From the NCBI RefSeq assembly GCF_900182555.1, contig NZ_FXTH01000004.1, positions 248,001-312,000 on the forward strand: a stretch of 64,000 bases of DNA. The letters are read 5' to 3'. Origin of the DNA: Fodinibius sediminis (lineage in GTDB: Bacteria > Bacteroidota > Rhodothermia > Balneolales > Balneolaceae). Each line of letters starts with the position of its first letter. The stretch's first letter is position 1. Positions 1 through 8,149 of the stretch are shown here, piece by piece. Under the pieces are notes generated by a model. That model saw only the letters and a list, made by a program, of their open reading frames with translations, had not been told where the DNA came from and did not search any database. Made by a program: the position numbers and the translations under genes.

Positions 1-241
1 CCGAGGCTACAATCTTAGCGACGGCCACCGGATGATAATAGTAAGGCTCCCCGGATGCCCTCTCAATACCCTCATGCGAAAGATAGCACAGCTTGAAAGC
101 CCGGGCCACCAGCTGCTCATCAGGATCCTCAAGATGCTCGCGGCAGACTTCCAGCAGCTGATTTAAATCCTCCTGCTGGACCGGATCCAGAGTATAGGAA
201 TCCAGATCGATGTTGTAATATGTGGTTTTGGTTTCTGCCAT
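1..241 (-). CDS. RelA/SpoT-family (p)ppGpp synthetase/hydrolase, N-terminal part
   Basis: Partial gene: the ATG is at 241 and the frame stays open to the window edge, giving 80 residues. The translated stretch ends in AFKLCYLSHEGI followed by SGEPYYYHPVAVAKI. This matches the start of the HD hydrolase domain of long Rel/SpoT enzymes, which make and degrade the stringent-response alarmones (p)ppGpp in the cytoplasm. The catalytic HD residues and the synthetase, TGS and ACT domains would lie outside the window. A short GC hairpin followed by T-rich sequence sits just upstream (257-276). The family call rests on this N-terminal signature only. Confidence 0.8.
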   Translation of the reverse strand, partial: MAETKTTYYNIDLDSYTLDPVQQEDLNQLLEVCREHLEDPDEQLVARAFKLCYLSHEGIERASGEPYYYHPVAVAKIVAS

Positions 242-254
242 AAATAATCAATTA

Positions 255-278
255 ATAAAAAAAGCCCGTATTGGGCAA
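255..278 (-). terminator. weak hairpin plus U-tract upstream of rel
   Basis: On the minus strand GCCC-AATAC-GGGC (264-276) is followed directly by seven T. The stem is only 4 bp. It lies 16 nt before the rel start codon, so it is either a second terminator for the upstream beta-barrel gene or part of the rel leader. Confidence 0.35.
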
Positions 279-349
279 CAGCAGTCAATAAAACATTATC
301 TTTGCCAACTACATTCAAATATGTGTAAGTGTAAAGAAGATACCAATTA

Positions 350-383
350 AAATAAAAAAAGACGGACACGGTAAGTGTCCGCC
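350..383 (-). terminator. Rho-independent terminator of the beta-barrel protein gene
   Basis: CGGACAC (363-369) pairs with GTGTCCG (375-381) around a 5-nt loop. Read on the minus strand the stem runs into a run of T (353-361). It lies 24 nt beyond the stop of the gene ending at 405. Confidence 0.8.
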
Positions 384-404
384 TTAAATAAGGTTAAGCC
401 GAAT

Positions 405-977
405 TTAGAACGAAAGTGACAGACCGATAATAAAACGGCCCGTACTGTTATCAATTGCGTCGCGATTAAGCTCGCTGAACTCCTTGCCTGATTTTACCCG
501 ATATTCTACAAACGGCTTGATTGCGGGGAAAGGGCTCAGCTCTGCACCCACAAAACCATTCCAGTACAGGTTACTGTCGGATCCCTCGCCGGGCAGATCT
601 TCATTTTTGATATTCAGGTCTGCCGTTTCAGATCCCAGTCCCAGTCCTACATAAGGGGCAACAAGTCCTGCCGATACGCCGCCGACGGCTGCCAGCCCAA
701 AATCATAATTCGTTATCTCCGAGGAATAACTCACGCCCTCAGATGAAATCTCATTATCATCATTGAAATAGCTAAAGTGCGCCCGCAGGCCAAGATCTAC
801 CAAAGGTAGCTTTTGCAGAATATCGCGCTCCAGGCGGACACCAAACCCATTTTTAGGCTCTTCATTTCGAATCTCATACGACGCTCCGAGGCTCCACTGA
901 GCAGCCCCTGTTTGGGGAACAGCACTAATCATTAGCGCTATGGCAGCAAAGCCGAATAATATTTTTTTGACCTTCAT
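405..977 (-). CDS. small outer-membrane beta-barrel protein
   Basis: 190 residues with a Sec signal peptide (KK near the start, hydrophobic core to about residue 22, then AAQ). The rest is alternating short amphipathic strands (LGASYEIR, FGVRLERDI, VAPYVGLGLGSET, PFVEYRVKSGK), ending in FIIGLSLSF with a terminal Phe. That is the usual signature of an 8-strand OmpA/OmpW-like porin domain (OMP_b-brl type). No enzymatic motif is seen, so function is unknown beyond outer-membrane location. A good Shine-Dalgarno (GAGG, 10 nt before the ATG) supports the start, and a strong terminator follows. Single-gene transcript. Confidence 0.75.
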   Translation of the reverse strand: MKVKKILFGFAAIALMISAVPQTGAAQWSLGASYEIRNEEPKNGFGVRLERDILQKLPLVDLGLRAHFSYFNDDNEISSEGVSYSSEITNYDFGLAAVGGVSAGLVAPYVGLGLGSETADLNIKNEDLPGEGSDSNLYWNGFVGAELSPFPAIKPFVEYRVKSGKEFSELNRDAIDNSTGRFIIGLSLSF

Positions 978-1315
978 AGTATCTTTACCTCTTTTATTTA
1001 ATGATATTTTATTACGATTAACTTTTTATGATGGAAAGATAGACATTATGCCAAAGCAAAAACAAATATATATTGCTACAGGCATACAACAGTATTCCCG
1101 TCAATTTTATTCCCTTTCAACACAAAAAAGTGGCTTCTCTGTTCTCTTTGGGCAGAAACATAGATAAAAATGGACTTTATGATTGTAGTGTCTTATTTTA
1201 TTTCTGTTATATTTAATTCCCACCTTTGATGTGAAATCCTTTCAGGAACGACGCGTTAACTCAACTCTTCTCGATGGATGTAGCCTAAGGTGACAAAACA
1301 ACATTTATACTACAC
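978..1315. other. divergent intergenic region, beta-barrel gene / csp
   Basis: 338 bp between divergent genes. It must hold promoters for both, but no convincing -35/-10 or Bacteroidetes -33/-7 pair can be assigned by eye. Cold-shock genes often have long 5' leaders, and the csp leader could occupy much of the right half. No other gene is supported. Confidence 0.5.
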
Positions 1316-1534
1316 ATGACACAACAAGGAACAGTAAAATGGTTTGACATAGAAAAAGGATACGGATTCATCAAACCAGAGGACGGAGGCAAAGATGTAT
1401 TCGTCCACCGCAACAACGTAGAAAATTTAGACTACAATCAAGGTCTCGAAGACGGAGAGAATGTAGAATTCGACGTAGAAGAAACCCCTAAAGGGTTGAG
1501 TGCAGTTGAAGTCCGCAGCCTTGACTACAAATAG
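1316..1534 (+). CDS. cold-shock protein, CspA family
   Basis: 72 residues forming a single cold-shock (OB-fold) domain: GTVKWFDIEKGYGFI contains RNP-1 (KGYGFI) and DVFVH is RNP-2. Proteins of this size bind single-stranded RNA/DNA and act as RNA chaperones in the cytoplasm, at low temperature or constitutively. Length equals the family standard. It is a stand-alone gene with a strong terminator 30 nt downstream. The sequence does not show whether this copy is cold-inducible. Confidence 0.93.
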   Translation: MTQQGTVKWFDIEKGYGFIKPEDGGKDVFVHRNNVENLDYNQGLEDGENVEFDVEETPKGLSAVEVRSLDYK

Positions 1535-1560
1535 TGTTTGACTATTTAAGTACAACATTG

Positions 1561-1588
1561 AAAAGCCCGCTTTTTCCGGCGGGCTTTT
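1561..1588. terminator. bidirectional terminator between csp and argJ
   Basis: GCCCGC (1565-1570) pairs with GCGGGC (1579-1584), with AAAA before and TTTTTT after. It therefore works as an intrinsic terminator on both strands, for csp (+) and for the arg operon (-) ending at 1636. Confidence 0.85.
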
Positions 1589-1635
1589 TTGTTTTCTCCT
1601 TGTTTGGCTTGTAAAACCGGCGAAAGGGGGTTCTT

Positions 1636-2847
1636 TCAGGTCGTATATTCCGCATTGATGCGAATATACTCGTACGACAAATCCGGTCCCCAGCCCACTG
1701 CTTCGGCGGTCCCCTGGTTCAAATCAAGAATAATGGTAATATTGGAGGCCTGCATTTCCTGCTTAACATCCGAGCGACTTTCCTTGACAGGCTGCCCCTC
1801 CTTCAGAATCTGTACGCTGCGCTCGGCATCGGAGCCGATGTAAAGATCCACCTTTTCCGGATCGAAGGTGACTCCTGCCCTTCCGGCCGCCCCCATAATG
1901 CGTCCCCAGTTGGGATCGGTACCAAAGATCGCCGTTTTTACCAGACTGGAGTCAGAAACGGTACGGATGATCTTGCGGGCATCCTCTTCCGTTTTAGCCT
2001 TCTTAACTTGGTACTCCACCAGCTTGGTAGCCCCTTCTCCGTCGGAGACGATTAGTTTTGCCAGGTGTTTGCACAGCTTTTCCAGGTTAGCATAAAACCG
2101 TTCGTAATTCTCGTCTTTGGTGGTAATTTTTTCGTTGCCGGCCATCCCGTTGCACATGATGGCTACCATGTCGTTAGTGGAGGTATCGCCGTCCACCGTG
2201 ATCATATTAAACGTTTTGTCCACCGCTTCCCGCAGTGCCTCATCCAGCAACCTGGAATCTATGGCCAGATCACAGGTTATGAACGCCAGCATAGTGCCCA
2301 TATTCGGATGGATCATTCCTGATCCCTTGGCAATGCCGGCCATATTGATGGTCACATCGTTCACCTTAAAATCAGTGAACCCCTCCTTGGCAAAAGTGTC
2401 GGTTGTCAGTATGGCATTGGCTGTCAATGAACCTGCCATCTCGCGATCAGATAGTTTTTTTGCACTCTCTTCTATACCCTTGAGAACTTTCTCGGTGGGA
2501 AACGGTTCTCCAATCAGCCCGGTGGACGCCACCAGGACCTCTTCCACCGGAATATCCAGGAGTTCTGCGGTCTTTTCAGCCATAGCCACGGCTCCCCGCC
2601 AGCCCTCATCGCCGGTACAGGCGTTGGCATTACCCGAATTAACCACAATCGCCTGGGCCTTTCCATTTTTAATATGCTTTCGGCTCAGTTTAACCGGTTC
2701 AGCACAGACCACATTCCGGGTGAAAACGGCTGCTGCCGCGGCCGGCTTTTCAGAATAAATGAGAGCCAGATCCCTTCGTTTCGATTTGATCCCCATATGG
2801 CTGCCCCAGCACTTGTAACCTCGAACGTGTGTAATGTTGTTAAGCAT
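1636..2847 (-). CDS. argJ: ArgJ, glutamate N-acetyltransferase / amino-acid N-acetyltransferase
   Basis: 403 residues, the full ArgJ length. ArgJ recycles the acetyl group from N-acetylornithine to glutamate (and, in bifunctional forms, uses acetyl-CoA), closing the cyclic arginine pathway in the cytoplasm. The proprotein cuts itself before a nucleophilic Thr. Here the site reads GMIHPNMGTMLAF, so the nucleophile would be Thr185 and the preceding residue is Gly184 instead of the usual Ala. Other family landmarks are IVVNSGNANACTG (about residues 67-79) and the C-terminal DPNWGRIMGA. It is the last gene of argD-argC-argJ, 59 nt after argC. Whether it is mono- or bifunctional cannot be told from sequence alone. 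Confidence 0.93.
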   Translation of the reverse strand: MLNNITHVRGYKCWGSHMGIKSKRRDLALIYSEKPAAAAAVFTRNVVCAEPVKLSRKHIKNGKAQAIVVNSGNANACTGDEGWRGAVAMAEKTAELLDIPVEEVLVASTGLIGEPFPTEKVLKGIEESAKKLSDREMAGSLTANAILTTDTFAKEGFTDFKVNDVTINMAGIAKGSGMIHPNMGTMLAFITCDLAIDSRLLDEALREAVDKTFNMITVDGDTSTNDMVAIMCNGMAGNEKITTKDENYERFYANLEKLCKHLAKLIVSDGEGATKLVEYQVKKAKTEEDARKIIRTVSDSSLVKTAIFGTDPNWGRIMGAAGRAGVTFDPEKVDLYIGSDAERSVQILKEGQPVKESRSDVKQEMQASNITIILDLNQGTAEAVGWGPDLSYEYIRINAEYTT

Positions 2848-2906
2848 GATAAATCAAAAAATTTAATCGATTGTAGTCAGTAGTATAAAATTATGAATAG
2901 CAATGG

Positions 2907-3944
2907 TCAGGGACTCAGCGGCGAGATCTCCAATCCCGATCGCTCAATGAAGCCAAACATCAAGTTCATATTCTGCACGGCTTGTCCCGCAGCCCCCTTG
3001 ACAAGATTGTCGATGGTGGAAACCGTCACAACCTTGTTGGTCCGTTCGTCATATGTTACATGAATGTCGCAATAGTTGGAGCCCCGCACATGCTTTACAT
3101 TCGGGGGATCATCAACCACGCGGATAAAGTATTCCTTTTCGTAAAAACTGTAGTACCATTCCCCGAGATATTCTTTGTCAATATCCTTTGTTGGAGTCGA
3201 ATAGGTTGTGGTCAGGATTCCCCGGTCGATGGGAATAAGGTGCGGCGTAAACAGCACTTCCGTCGATTTCTGAGCGTAACGGGCCAGATTATGCTGAATT
3301 TCCGGCGTATGGCGATGCTTCAGCAGCCCGTAAGCAGAAAAATTGCCAAACACCTCTGGAAAATGAGTCTGCTGCTTGGCTTTGGCACCCGCCCCGCTTA
3401 CGCCTGACTTGGAATCGATCATAATCTGTTCCGGCTCGATGATCTCGTTCTTTATCAGCGGAGCCAGGGCCAGGATGGCTGATGTGGGATAGCAACCCGG
3501 GTTGGCAACCAGGCGGGCATTGCGGATTTGATCCCGAAATAATTCCGGTAAGCCAAATACCGCCTTTTCAATAAGGTCGGGGGCCTTGTGTTTCTTGTGA
3601 TACCATTGTCTATACTCTTCAGCTGAACCAAGCCTGAAATCACCGGAGAGATCGATTACACGGAAATCATCCGGGTTCCAATCCCGGATAAAATCCATCG
3701 ATACCCCATGCGGCAGCGCCAGGAAAACAAGATCCAGCTCATGATCCGCCAGGTTTTTCAATGGTTCAAGCTTCATATCAATCCGCCCCTTAAAATGGGG
3801 ATTGATCTTGGAAAAGGATGTCCCGGCCTTGCTTTCGGATGTAATAATTTCAATGCTTACATCGGGATGATCAATCAACAGGCGCACCAGCTCAGAACCG
3901 GTATAACCGGTAGCCCCGACGATTCCTATTTTATGCTTTGGCAT
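2907..3944 (-). CDS. argC: ArgC, N-acetyl-gamma-glutamyl-phosphate reductase
   Basis: 345 residues. Reduces N-acetylglutamyl phosphate to the semialdehyde with NADPH in arginine synthesis. The N-terminal Rossmann loop is GIVGATGYTGSELVRLL (residues 7-23). The catalytic Cys is in NPGCYPTSAILAL (Cys151). A conserved HTPEIQ segment and the dimerisation/C-terminal domain follow. Its start overlaps the end of argD by 14 bp, which supports translational coupling. argB is absent here and must be elsewhere. Confidence 0.95.
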   Translation of the reverse strand: MPKHKIGIVGATGYTGSELVRLLIDHPDVSIEIITSESKAGTSFSKINPHFKGRIDMKLEPLKNLADHELDLVFLALPHGVSMDFIRDWNPDDFRVIDLSGDFRLGSAEEYRQWYHKKHKAPDLIEKAVFGLPELFRDQIRNARLVANPGCYPTSAILALAPLIKNEIIEPEQIMIDSKSGVSGAGAKAKQQTHFPEVFGNFSAYGLLKHRHTPEIQHNLARYAQKSTEVLFTPHLIPIDRGILTTTYSTPTKDIDKEYLGEWYYSFYEKEYFIRVVDDPPNVKHVRGSNYCDIHVTYDERTNKVVTVSTIDNLVKGAAGQAVQNMNLMFGFIERSGLEISPLSP

Positions 3945-5127
3945 AATTTTTTACTGCTTTTAAAGATTCAAGAAATACGTTAACGACGGTATCAATTTCC
4001 TCTTCGGTAATAATGAGCGGAGGTACAAATCGCATGACATTTCCAGAGGCACAGTTTGAAAGAACGCCGCGCTTCATCATCTCTTTAACCACTTTGCCAC
4101 CTTTGAAATTCAGCTCTGCCCCAATCATCAGTCCCTTGCCCCGGACCTGCGTGATGGCATTTTCGTTCTCAGCCGCCTCTCGCAGTCGATCCATAAAATA
4201 GGCTCCCTTTTCGGCAGCCTGCTCCGCCATGTTCTCTTCCTGCATTACGGAAAGGGTAGCATAAGAAGCCGCAGATGCCAGCGGATTCCCGCCGTAAGTA
4301 GTGCCGTGCTCTCCATGTTCCAATGCCTCGGCTACCTCCTTTTTTGTGATGACAGCCCCTATGGGAAAACCATTGCCGAGGGCTTTGGCTGAAGCCACGA
4401 TGTCGGGCAGAATACCATAATGCTGATAGGCAAACATCTTGCCTGTTCGTGCAATACCGCACTGGATTTCATCCAGGATCATTAAAATATCATACTGATC
4501 GCAGAGGGCCCGAACCTCCTGCATATATTCTTCCTGAACGGGGTGGATTCCCCCCTCTCCCTGCACCGGCTCCATGACAATAGCAATAGTTTCTTCATCG
4601 GCTTTGGATCTCAGGGCCTCTACATCATTGACCGGCACCTGGTCAAATCCGCCCGGCAGGGGATGAAATCCTTTCTGATATTTTTTCTTCCCCATGGCTA
4701 TGGTCCCGAGCGTGCGCCCGTGAAAACAGTTCTTCATGGAAAGAATCTTCCCTTTCTTCTCGCGGATTGATCCGTACTTCCGGGCAAGCTTGATGGACCC
4801 TTCCATGGCTTCCGCCCCGCTGTTGCAAAGAAAAGACTGATCCAGCCCAGAAACTTCGGCCAGTTTCTGCACCAGCTTGCTCTGGGGTTCACTGTAATAA
4901 AAATTAGAGATATGCATCAGCCTGGCGGCTTGGTCCTGAATGGCTTCGACTACCCGGGGATGCGAGTGCCCCAGGCTGTTAACCGCTATACCCGCCAGGG
5001 CATCGATATATTCGTTGCCGTCGGTATCCTTGACCTTCACGCCCTTCCCTTCAACAAGGGTGATGGGATAGCGGCCGTACAGATCCACATGATAGCGATG
5101 AGCAAGTTCCTGTGCAGTATCAGACAT
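3931..5127 (-). CDS. argD: acetylornithine aminotransferase, class III PLP enzyme
   Basis: 398 residues from the preferred ATG at 5127 (MSDTAQEL); an in-frame upstream ATG at 5181 would add 18 residues that do not resemble the family. Class III aminotransferase: CNSGAEAMEGSIKLAR, the PLP-phosphate loop, LDEIQCG (PLP-pyridine Asp) and the Schiff-base Lys in ASAKALGNGFPIGA (Lys248). It transfers an amino group from glutamate to N-acetylglutamate semialdehyde. Position directly upstream of argC and argJ identifies it as ArgD rather than ornithine aminotransferase or GABA transaminase. First gene of the operon. Confidence 0.92.
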   Translation of the reverse strand: MSDTAQELAHRYHVDLYGRYPITLVEGKGVKVKDTDGNEYIDALAGIAVNSLGHSHPRVVEAIQDQAARLMHISNFYYSEPQSKLVQKLAEVSGLDQSFLCNSGAEAMEGSIKLARKYGSIREKKGKILSMKNCFHGRTLGTIAMGKKKYQKGFHPLPGGFDQVPVNDVEALRSKADEETIAIVMEPVQGEGGIHPVQEEYMQEVRALCDQYDILMILDEIQCGIARTGKMFAYQHYGILPDIVASAKALGNGFPIGAVITKKEVAEALEHGEHGTTYGGNPLASAASYATLSVMQEENMAEQAAEKGAYFMDRLREAAENENAITQVRGKGLMIGAELNFKGGKVVKEMMKRGVLSNCASGNVMRFVPPLIITEEEIDTVVNVFLESLKAVKNYAKA

Positions 5128-5527
5128 GAGTGTATGTGATAATCGAATTAAAGTTAAATCTAAAAGCCAACTCTGGAGCAACCAGCATAATGATGTTCAC
5201 TGCCCGGAATATAAATGAAGAAAATCGACTATGCTATTATTGAGCGACCCTTTTGCAACTGCTTTCTGCTTGTCCGTTCCGGCTTTCTCAATTTCTGAGC
5301 CAATCCGCTTCAGCCATATCGCCCTCCACAGCCCCATCATTCGGATATCAAGGGCAAAAGCTGTTCTTCATTTTCCAGAATAACTATGGATTTACAACCA
5401 GAATCACAAATAATTAATTTCCTCCGGAGCCGGGAATGGGCCTTTCTTGGATCCCAATAACAAAGCCGCCTCCCGTTTACCGGCAGACGGCTTTGAAGAT
5501 ATCCGCTCAAAATGAACTCAAAAGCTC
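5128..5527. other. intergenic region upstream of argD
   Basis: 400 bp between the argD start and the stop of the M14 peptidase gene, both on the minus strand. It holds the hairpin at 5461-5495 and must hold the arg promoter. I looked for an ArgR-type box (TGNATNNNNATNCA) and did not find a convincing one. No gene is supported. Confidence 0.5.
5461..5495 (-). terminator. probable terminator of the SusC-SusD-M14 operon
   Basis: CAAAGCCG (5461-5468) and CGGCTTTG (5488-5495) form a perfect 8-bp stem, and a further GC-rich pairing is possible inside. On the minus strand it follows the M14 stop by about 32 nt. The downstream T-tract is poor (TTATTGGG), so the hairpin is clear but termination strength is uncertain. 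Confidence 0.55.
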
Positions 5528-8113
5528 CTATAAATTAATATTCTGGCCGAATAATACCGCATTCAGGAACAGCCGGCTTGTGGTGTGCCAATAGCTTCGA
5601 AAGTTGGGGTTGTCGGCAAACAAAATAACCTTTCCCCGCCCCTCCTCCTTAACAACGACAGCCGCAGTGCCGCTTATCTTCTGAAGGTTCTCATTGTTGA
5701 CGAACCCACCCCGCAGCGGAGCTTCCGTATACTTGGCTACTGTGGCATACGGGTTGCTGCTCGGCTTTAGAAACGTATCCGTATCTTTGATAAAGAGCTG
5801 TTCGCGCCCGACAACCCCAAATGCAATGGGATTGGTGGGATCGATGTCGGCTTCCAAGATGACCCCGGGAATCGTATTGGCGAGCCTTCGATCGCTTTGC
5901 TCCTCATAATTGTATCGGGGTGTTTCAGATGTTGAATCACTGGAACTCTTCAGCAGGTCTTCGCTCACGATCTCCTGTCTGATGGCCCACTCAGAGGCTC
6001 CCTCGTCTGTAATCAAGACCCCCCCGCTGTGAACCCAATCCCTGATTTTATCGACGGTCCGGCTGTCCCAGTCATCATATCGACCGTCGACCAGAGCCAA
6101 CGTATTGTAACGGTCCAGCGACACCTCCTCAAACACCTGTTTATCAAGTTTTGTGACATCAAGTTCCAGCCGCTTGTTCAACAGAAACCAGGCCTCCCCC
6201 GCTTCATAGGCTCGCACACCCTTTCCCATGACCAGGGCAACCTCCGGTTTCTCCACCGGCTGAATATTGGTGCTTCCCAGATCGATGCCTGCTTCAGTGA
6301 ATCCTGTTTGCACGCTGTGAAAATCCACCTTGTGCTGTTCTGCTACCTTCTGAACCACAGCATACAAACTGTCGGGAGTGACAGGCTGGCGGGCAACCGG
6401 GATAACAATGGAACCATAGCCGAACCTTTTGACTCCGGAAGCCGTCTGAATGCTGAACGGCCTGTAGGCTACTTTCGAGAGAACCTCTTTCTGCAGCAGT
6501 GCATTGAGGGCGGCCGGCGCACTGTAGTCGGACCAGGATAGCAGGTAGGCATAATCTGAAACCCCACCGTTCACCCGGCCTTCCTGCTTCGGACGTTCCG
6601 TAACCCTGGGTCCCTGTATATCAGAAGCACCGGATTCTATCTCCGCATAGTTGATGCCATAGCCCTGAATCAGCGACCACCCGGTAATATCATAGAATAC
6701 ACTGTCCGGGAAGGATGTGTTGGGCTCAAAAACATCATGGACAACCCGATACCCCACCTGGCCGGTGGGAACCACATAACTGCTCCCCTGCTTGAACTGC
6801 CTGTCGTCCCGTTCCATATCTTGCTGCAGTTCATACACATCGATCCGGTGTGTAAGCAGAAGATCCAGAAACTTATTGGTTAATGTTTCATCGCGCTCAT
6901 TGCCAAAGACATAGGCATCCACCGGCTGTTCAGCGGCTTCATCCAGAGCCGATTCATAAAAATCCCGTTGGTATTCAAAAAGGGTCTTTTTTTCGGCCAC
7001 GGCTGCCCGGACGGTGGCAATACCAGTAACCAGGTGCTTCCGAATGGTTGATTTAAAGGTAACCGGGCCGGATGTACTCTCCTGCACGATTCCCCGGGAG
7101 CTGCCCACCTCAAAGGTGATGCCCACTCCGCCCTGTATATCGGGATAGGTGGAACCGTAGATAGGAGAAATGTTGTCGAAGATCTCTTTTGTCCAGTATA
7201 ATGATCCCACTCCATTGAGCGCTTCCACCTGGTACTCCGCCAATAATGGATTCAGAACCTCATAATGGTACTCCGGGATAATGGGGTTCCATGTTCGCAC
7301 CGGCTTGGTCGGTTCCAGGTAGTAGGTGCTGTTGGTACCCATCTCATGAAAATCGATCTGCACGTTGGGATACCAGCGATGGTAAAAATCAAGACGATTG
7401 GCGCTCTCCTGTTGGGTAACGGCAAACCAATCTCGATTCAGGTCATGCAGAAAGTGGTTGGTCCTTCCTCTCGGCCAGCCCTGCACATGCTCACGGTCGG
7501 CCGGATCAGCAACGGGGGGAAAGGATTTATAGCTGTTATGCCAGTTTGCCGCCCGGTCTCTTCCGTCAGGGTTCTGGGCCGGGTCGATATGGATGACAGC
7601 CTCCTCCAGGAACTTCTGCGTCTCGGCATCCTGGTTGGCTGTGAGGTAATAGGCCGTAAGCAATGCTGCCTCTCCACTGGAGGTTTCATCCCCGTGGACA
7701 CTGTAGTTAAGGGCCACCACTGCCTTGTCGGTTTCCGGATCCAGGGCCGGCGCCGAAGGATCAAGGACCGACAGATGCGACTGCCGTATTTCATCGAGGT
7801 TCTCCTGGTTAGCCGGGGATGTGATGGTTAGCACAACCTGGGGACGCAACTCATAGGTCTGACCGATGACCTGGAATGAAACCTTATTGGAGAGACGTGC
7901 CAACTCCTTGAAATAGGAGACGATGCGATCATGACGGGTAAAATGAGAACCGATCGAATAGCCCAGGAACTCCTCCGGGGTTGGAATCTGCTGATCAAAC
8001 CGGTCAGCATCGGAAAAATAATAGTCCTGCTGGGCTGATGCCCTCCCCAACAGAGTTGTAAACAGGATGGCAGTCAGCACTATCGTCTGACTTATTTGTT
8101 TGACTAAATTCAT
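5528..8113 (-). CDS. secreted M14-family zinc carboxypeptidase
   Basis: 861 residues from the ATG at 8113 (an in-frame ATG at 8137 adds 8). A Sec signal peptide ends near ASAQ. The peptidase M14 domain follows. In numbering from 8137, zinc ligands are His148 and Glu151 in HGDE and His264 in DFHEMG; NPDGRDR matches the substrate Arg region and Glu343 in GITFEVGSS is the likely catalytic Glu. The C-terminal third (about 630-869) has ALVDGRYDDW and GGVLITDEGA, resembling a class I glutamine-amidotransferase-like fold that often follows this M14 subtype. It trims C-terminal residues from peptides in the periplasm or at the surface. Third gene after susC and susD, 36 nt from susD, implying that the SusCD pair imports peptides. 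Confidence 0.88.
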   Translation of the reverse strand: MNLVKQISQTIVLTAILFTTLLGRASAQQDYYFSDADRFDQQIPTPEEFLGYSIGSHFTRHDRIVSYFKELARLSNKVSFQVIGQTYELRPQVVLTITSPANQENLDEIRQSHLSVLDPSAPALDPETDKAVVALNYSVHGDETSSGEAALLTAYYLTANQDAETQKFLEEAVIHIDPAQNPDGRDRAANWHNSYKSFPPVADPADREHVQGWPRGRTNHFLHDLNRDWFAVTQQESANRLDFYHRWYPNVQIDFHEMGTNSTYYLEPTKPVRTWNPIIPEYHYEVLNPLLAEYQVEALNGVGSLYWTKEIFDNISPIYGSTYPDIQGGVGITFEVGSSRGIVQESTSGPVTFKSTIRKHLVTGIATVRAAVAEKKTLFEYQRDFYESALDEAAEQPVDAYVFGNERDETLTNKFLDLLLTHRIDVYELQQDMERDDRQFKQGSSYVVPTGQVGYRVVHDVFEPNTSFPDSVFYDITGWSLIQGYGINYAEIESGASDIQGPRVTERPKQEGRVNGGVSDYAYLLSWSDYSAPAALNALLQKEVLSKVAYRPFSIQTASGVKRFGYGSIVIPVARQPVTPDSLYAVVQKVAEQHKVDFHSVQTGFTEAGIDLGSTNIQPVEKPEVALVMGKGVRAYEAGEAWFLLNKRLELDVTKLDKQVFEEVSLDRYNTLALVDGRYDDWDSRTVDKIRDWVHSGGVLITDEGASEWAIRQEIVSEDLLKSSSDSTSETPRYNYEEQSDRRLANTIPGVILEADIDPTNPIAFGVVGREQLFIKDTDTFLKPSSNPYATVAKYTEAPLRGGFVNNENLQKISGTAAVVVKEEGRGKVILFADNPNFRSYWHTTSRLFLNAVLFGQNINL

Positions 8114-8149
8114 AATAGAATATCTTTTATCATTCAAAATAGTATGTCA

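Noticed and set aside
163-369. Minus-strand frame of 68 codons between the beta-barrel gene and rel
   Set aside because: It crosses the terminator hairpin and overlaps rel in another frame. No recognisable domain.
940-1167. Plus-strand frame of 75 codons in the csp/beta-barrel intergenic region
   Set aside because: It overlaps the signal peptide of the beta-barrel gene. Low-complexity composition and no motif.
5128-5460. Arg box for ArgR control of argDCJ
   Set aside because: Only loose AT-rich matches; none close enough to the ArgR/AhrC consensus to report.
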